The notes under the pieces are model-generated. The model made no database searches and was not told the origin of the DNA. It worked only from the letters and a program-made list of their open reading frames with translations. Of a stretch of DNA of 17,940 nt, positions 14,495-17,940 are shown piece by piece (within the stretch, counting starts at the first letter, position 1; every line of letters begins with the position of its first letter). Origin of the DNA: an uncultured Porphyromonadaceae bacterium (GTDB lineage Bacteria > Bacteroidota > Bacteroidia > Bacteroidales > Muribaculaceae); contig CALJBF010000002.1 of assembly GCA_938027385.1 (NCBI GenBank), forward strand, positions 1-17,940, given 5' to 3'. The position numbers were made by a program, and so were the translations under genes.

Positions 14495-16144
14495 ATGCGC
14501 AGATTCACAATAACATCACTGGCGGCAATGGCCGTGGGCGCCCTGGCATGGGGCGGCATCTTCAGCCGCGACAAGGCCCCGGCCACGCCGCCCGAGTTTC
14601 CGGCATTCCAGAAACTCGCCTACGCCGAACGCCTGATAGAGAACTACTACGTCGACTCAGTAGACGGCGACCGCCTGGCCCGCGAGGCCATCGAGGCGAT
14701 GCTCAAGACTCTCGACCCTCACTCGCAATACTCTGACCCCGAGGAGACAAAAGAGCTTACTACGCCGCTCGAAGGGAACTTCTCGGGCATCGGCGTGCAG
14801 TTCCGCATGATCGACGATACCCTCCACGTAATGCAGACCGTGGCCGGAGGCCCCTCGGAGAAGGTGGGCATTATCGCAGGCGACCGCATAATCAGCGCCG
14901 GCGACTCGGCCATCTCAGGCGCCAAGAGTCCCAACGCGCGCATACTCAGAATTCTGCGTGGCCCCAAGGGTACGGAAGTGCCCCTTAAAGTGGTGCGCCG
15001 CGGCGTGGCCGACACGCTGACTTTCGTGGTGACCCGCGACGACATACCCATCTACTCGGTCGACGCCTCGTACATGATCGACGGCGAGAATGGCTACATC
15101 CGCGTGTCGCGTTTTGCCGAGAACACCCCCAAGGAGTTCGCCGAGGCGCTTGACGCCCTGCGCCGCCAGGGGATGAAGAACCTCGTGATAGACCTGCAGG
15201 ACAACGGCGGCGGCTACCTCGGCGCCGCGCACGCCCTGGCCGCCACCTTCCTGCAGAAAGGTGACACGGTGGTCTACACCGACTCGCCCAAAATGGGCAG
15301 CTCATATTTCACCGCCGACGAGCCGGGCACCATGACCGACGGCCGCGTGGTGGTGATGGTCAACCAGTATTCGGCCTCGGCCTCGGAAATCACCGCCGGC
15401 GCGCTGCAGGACAATGACCGCGGCGTGGTCGTGGGGCGTCGTACCTTCGGCAAGGGGCTGGTGCAGCGGCCGTTCCCCTTCCCCGACGGCTCGATGGTGC
15501 GCCTGACCGTATCGAAATACTTCACCCCCTCGGGGCGGTGCATACAGAAACCCTACACCCCCGGCGACGAGGATGACTACCGCCTCGACATGAAACACCG
15601 CTACGACGCGGGCGAGTTCATGTCGGCCGACTCGGTGAAACTCAACACCGACGAGATCTACTATACCCGCCGCAACCACAGGCCCGTCTACGGCGGTGGG
15701 GGCATCATGCCCGACAGGTTCGTGCCCATCGACACCACCATGTACTCACCATATTACCGCGACCTGCTGGCCAAAGGCATCATAAACCGCTACACGGGAC
15801 TGTATGTCGAGGACAACCGCCGCGCCCTGAAAGAGCGCTACCCCTCGGCCGAGGCTTTCACCGACACGTTCGAGGTCACACCGGCCATGCTGGCCGACCT
15901 CGTGGCCATGGGCACCGCCGATTCGGTGAAGTATGACGAAACGCAGTATCAGCGCTCGCTGCCGCTGATGACGACCGTAATCAAGGGCCTCGTGGGTCGC
16001 GACCTCTACAACGACAACAGCTCGACCACATATTACCGCATCGTGAACCCGGCGCTCGACCCCGTCTACCGCGAGGCAGTGGCCATAATCCGCGACCCGG
16101 AACTTTACCAATCGCTGCTCACCGGCACCGCCGGACATGACTGA
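14495..16144 (+). CDS. S41-family C-terminal processing protease (CtpA/Prc-like)
   Basis: This is a periplasmic or inner-membrane-anchored serine protease that cleaves proteins from their C-termini. The 549-residue product starts with a short hydrophobic leader (residues about 5-22, SLAAMAVGALAWGGIF) without lipobox, so it is either an uncleaved anchor or a signal peptide. An N-terminal helical part (LAYAERLIENYYVD) precedes a PDZ domain at about 93-180 (GIGVQF, KVGIIAGDRIISAGD). The protease core carries LVIDLQDNGGG (230-240), the catalytic serine in NQYSASASEI (Ser295) and the catalytic lysine in RRTFGKGLVQ (Lys320). The 25-residue spacing is as expected for the Ser/Lys dyad. TPSGRCIQKPY follows, and a longer C-terminal tail is usual in Bacteroidetes members. 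The ATG is preceded by a purine-rich aagagagaa. It ends five bases before the CNNM gene. Confidence 0.93.
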   Translation: MRRFTITSLAAMAVGALAWGGIFSRDKAPATPPEFPAFQKLAYAERLIENYYVDSVDGDRLAREAIEAMLKTLDPHSQYSDPEETKELTTPLEGNFSGIGVQFRMIDDTLHVMQTVAGGPSEKVGIIAGDRIISAGDSAISGAKSPNARILRILRGPKGTEVPLKVVRRGVADTLTFVVTRDDIPIYSVDASYMIDGENGYIRVSRFAENTPKEFAEALDALRRQGMKNLVIDLQDNGGGYLGAAHALAATFLQKGDTVVYTDSPKMGSSYFTADEPGTMTDGRVVVMVNQYSASASEITAGALQDNDRGVVVGRRTFGKGLVQRPFPFPDGSMVRLTVSKYFTPSGRCIQKPYTPGDEDDYRLDMKHRYDAGEFMSADSVKLNTDEIYYTRRNHRPVYGGGGIMPDRFVPIDTTMYSPYYRDLLAKGIINRYTGLYVEDNRRALKERYPSAEAFTDTFEVTPAMLADLVAMGTADSVKYDETQYQRSLPLMTTVIKGLVGRDLYNDNSSTTYYRIVNPALDPVYREAVAIIRDPELYQSLLTGTAGHD

Positions 16145-16149
16145 CACTT

Positions 16150-17445
16150 ATGGAATTTGATATAACCTGGCTCATTATCACACTCGTATCATTGGCTTTC
16201 TCGGCGCTCTTCTCGGGCATCGAGATAGCGTTCGTGACATCTGACCGCGTGCGCGTGGAACTCGACATACAGAAAGGGGGCATCGTAGGCCGCAGCCTGA
16301 GCATGTTCTACAAGAACCCCGAGTTTTTCATCTCCACCATCCTCGTGGGCAACAACGTTGTGCTGGTGATTTACGGTATGGGCGCCGCCAAGTTCATCGA
16401 GCCGTGGCTCATGAGCATGCTCTCCAGCCAATGGCTGGTGCTGATAGCGCAGACGCTGATCTCCACGGCCATCATCCTCATCACCGGCGAGTTCCTCCCC
16501 AAGACGGTGTTCCGCATCAACCCCAACCGGTCGATCTCGCTGGTGGCGCCCTTCACCGCGCTGATCTACATGCTGCTCTACCCGGTGTCGCTGTTCACCA
16601 CCTGGCTGTCGAGGATGCTGATGCGCCTCTGCGGCATCCGCTCGTCAGAGGCCCGCATGGGACTCATTTCGCTCGGCGACCTGAACGAATACCTCGAACA
16701 GAGCATCGACGAGCAGACCGAAGAACATGCCGAGATCGAGAACGAGGTCAAGATATTCCACAACGCCCTTGATTTCAGCACCATCCACCTGCGCGACTGC
16801 ATGGTGCCCCGAAACGAGATTGTGGCCGTGAACATCGACACCACCACCCGCGAAGAGCTCTCGCAGCTCTTCACCGAGTCGGGCCGCTCGAAAATCCTCG
16901 TGTTCCGCGACGACATCGACAACCCCGTGGGCTACATACACGTCAGCGAGCTTTTCACCCCCGACCGCGACTGGAAAGAGCAGATCAAGCCCGTGATCTT
17001 CGCCCCCGAGACCCTGCTGGCCAACAAGATGATGCGCCGCCTGCTGAGCGAGAAACGCTCGATCGCCGTGATTGTCGACGAGTTCGGCGGCACCTCGGGC
17101 ATGGTGACCCTCGAGGATCTTGTGGAGGAGATTTTCGGCGACATCGAGGACGAACACGACTCGTCGGACCTGGTGGAGCGCGAAGTGGCCCCCGGCATCT
17201 GGGAATTCTCGGGCCGCATGGAGATAGAGCGCCTCAACGACACCTACCACCTCGACATCCCCGAGTCAGACGAATACCAGACCCTGGCCGGATACGTCCT
17301 GCAGGAAACAGGCACCATCCCCGACGCCGGCTCGGTCGTCGAGCTGGGCCCCCTGCGCCTCGAGATCATCGAGAAAAGCGCCTCTCGCCTCGAACTCATC
17401 CGCCTCTCGCTCAACCCCTCCCCCACCCCCGACTCCCGCGACTGA
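16150..17445 (+). CDS. CNNM/CBS/CorC-type inner-membrane protein (hemolysin C family)
   Basis: This is a membrane protein of the CNNM (DUF21) family, linked to divalent cation, especially magnesium, transport or efflux; the older hemolysin name has little meaning here. The 431-residue product has a DUF21 domain with four hydrophobic stretches: about 5-29, 58-80, 93-113 and 129-158. It includes GEFLPKTVFRINP (113-125), a conserved acidic/Pro motif of the family. Two CBS repeats follow (about 210-330), with RDCMVPRNEIVAV and the late FGGTSGMVTLEDLVEEIFGDIEDEHD segment diagnostic of this family. A CorC/HlyC C-terminal domain spans about 345-425. It starts five bases after the S41 protease stop, so the two are cotranscribed. 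The architecture also matches GldE-like gliding proteins; I cannot separate these without a tree. Confidence 0.93.
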   Translation: MEFDITWLIITLVSLAFSALFSGIEIAFVTSDRVRVELDIQKGGIVGRSLSMFYKNPEFFISTILVGNNVVLVIYGMGAAKFIEPWLMSMLSSQWLVLIAQTLISTAIILITGEFLPKTVFRINPNRSISLVAPFTALIYMLLYPVSLFTTWLSRMLMRLCGIRSSEARMGLISLGDLNEYLEQSIDEQTEEHAEIENEVKIFHNALDFSTIHLRDCMVPRNEIVAVNIDTTTREELSQLFTESGRSKILVFRDDIDNPVGYIHVSELFTPDRDWKEQIKPVIFAPETLLANKMMRRLLSEKRSIAVIVDEFGGTSGMVTLEDLVEEIFGDIEDEHDSSDLVEREVAPGIWEFSGRMEIERLNDTYHLDIPESDEYQTLAGYVLQETGTIPDAGSVVELGPLRLEIIEKSASRLELIRLSLNPSPTPDSRD

Positions 17446-17573
17446 CGCCCCGCCTCCATCACAGCTGCCCCCTCTTGCGTCATACTGCGTGGCGGCCAGT
17501 GTGTTAACGGGGGCACAGCAATGTTAAGCCTGTATAATTTAGAGGGCCGGATGCGGTTTTTACGTGGAAAATA

Positions 17574-17608
17574 GCTAACTTTGTGGCAAATTCCGGTCAC
17601 TGGACCGG
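17574..17608 (+). promoter_or_regulatory. -7 promoter element and start-proximal hairpin of nifJ
   Basis: TAACTTTG at 17576-17583 matches the Bacteroidetes -7 box and lies in the same 12-mer (gctaactttgtg) as the parE promoter. The -33 region is only T-rich (17556-17561), not a clean TTTG. Transcription should start near 17590, leaving a leader of about 75 bases. It would open almost at once with a small hairpin, ccggtc 17593-17598 and gaccgg 17603-17608, loop actg, which may protect the 5' end. Confidence 0.6.
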
Positions 17609-17663
17609 GATAGTCAGCTTATTGACTTACAATAATTCTACATACTTTTTCACAAGTCAACTT

Positions 17664-17940
17664 ATGAGCAAGGAAAAAAAGTTTCTGACCTGTGACGGCA
17701 ACCAGGCAGCCGCCCACATCTCGTATATGTTTACCGAGGTGGCCGCCATCTACCCCATCACCCCGTCCTCGACCATGGCCGAGTACGTCGATGACTGGGC
17801 TGCCGCAGGCCGCAAGAACATTTTCGGCGAGACCGTAATGGTCCAGGAAATGCAGTCAGAAGGCGGTGCCGCAGGTGCCGTCCACGGCTCACTGATGTCA
17901 GGCGCTCTGACAACCACCTACACTGCATCGCAGGGTCTGC
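17664..17940 (+). CDS. nifJ: Pyruvate:ferredoxin (flavodoxin) oxidoreductase, N-terminus (3' end outside window)
   Basis: This is the start of the large oxygen-sensitive enzyme that converts pyruvate and CoA to acetyl-CoA and CO2, passing electrons to ferredoxin; it is a core fermentation step in anaerobic Bacteroidales. Ninety-two codons are present, open to the window edge. The ATG at 17664 gives MSKEKKFLTCDGNQAAAHISYMF. Next come the family's N-terminal pyrimidine-domain signatures YPITPSSTMAEYVDDWAA (residues about 30-47), NIFGETVMVQEMQSEGGAAGAVHGS, and TTTYTASQGL at the cut end. Such proteins are normally about 1170-1200 residues, so over 90 percent lies beyond the window. The gene has its own promoter box and is separated by 218 bases from the CNNM gene. 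It is not a 2-oxoacid oxidoreductase split into subunits as far as this part shows, because the N-terminus is of the fused single-chain type. Confidence 0.93.
   Translation, partial: MSKEKKFLTCDGNQAAAHISYMFTEVAAIYPITPSSTMAEYVDDWAAAGRKNIFGETVMVQEMQSEGGAAGAVHGSLMSGALTTTYTASQGL

Noticed and set aside
17464..17519. Possible terminator hairpin after the CNNM gene (tgccccc 17466-17472 with gggggca 17509-17515)
   Set aside because: The loop is 36 bases and no T-run follows, so I could not support it as a terminator. The end of this operon remains unplaced between 17446 and 17575.

Overview
This window looks like chromosomal DNA from a gut-type member of the Bacteroidales. The evidence is a SusC/SusD pair with a BACON-domain GH16 lipoprotein, Bacteroidetes-type -7 promoter boxes (TAnnTTTG), no clear Shine-Dalgarno sites, and a parE-coaD-S41 protease-CNNM gene order that I associate with this order. 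The DNA is GC-rich with GC-rich third codon positions. That would suit Muribaculaceae or a similar high-GC lineage, but the family is an inference and no marker here fixes it.

Left part (1-3270). The 3' end of a PfkB-type sugar kinase on the + strand converges on a secreted GH13 alpha-amylase-like gene on the - strand. Between them is a large hairpin built from 9-bp tandem units, which probably terminates transcription from both sides. The amylase gene has its own promoter, directly behind the terminator of the next locus.

Middle part (3270-11823, all on the - strand). This is a compact polysaccharide utilization locus, in transcription order: GH16 laminarinase-type lipoprotein, SusC-like TonB-dependent transporter, SusD-like lipoprotein, then a large surface glycan-binding lipoprotein with two duplicated C-terminal modules. 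The expected job is surface cleavage of a beta-glucan, capture of the oligosaccharides and import across the outer membrane. No regulator, GH3 or inner-membrane transporter lies in the window. GH16 and susC are separated by 336 bases holding a GC-rich, highly palindromic block (about 10015-10286). It is the least explained sequence in the window.

Right part (11949-17940, all on the + strand). A housekeeping series begins with topoisomerase IV subunit B (parE), followed by phosphopantetheine adenylyltransferase (coaD), a C-terminal processing protease and a CNNM/CBS/CorC membrane protein. The last three are closely spaced and probably cotranscribed. After a 218-base gap with its own promoter box comes the start of pyruvate:ferredoxin oxidoreductase (nifJ), cut by the window edge.

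I found no RNA genes, insertion sequences, phage genes or CRISPR arrays. No clearly new multi-gene system is visible. The points most worth following are the nested palindromic element between GH16 and susC, the 9-bp-unit terminator and the duplicated glycan-binding modules.
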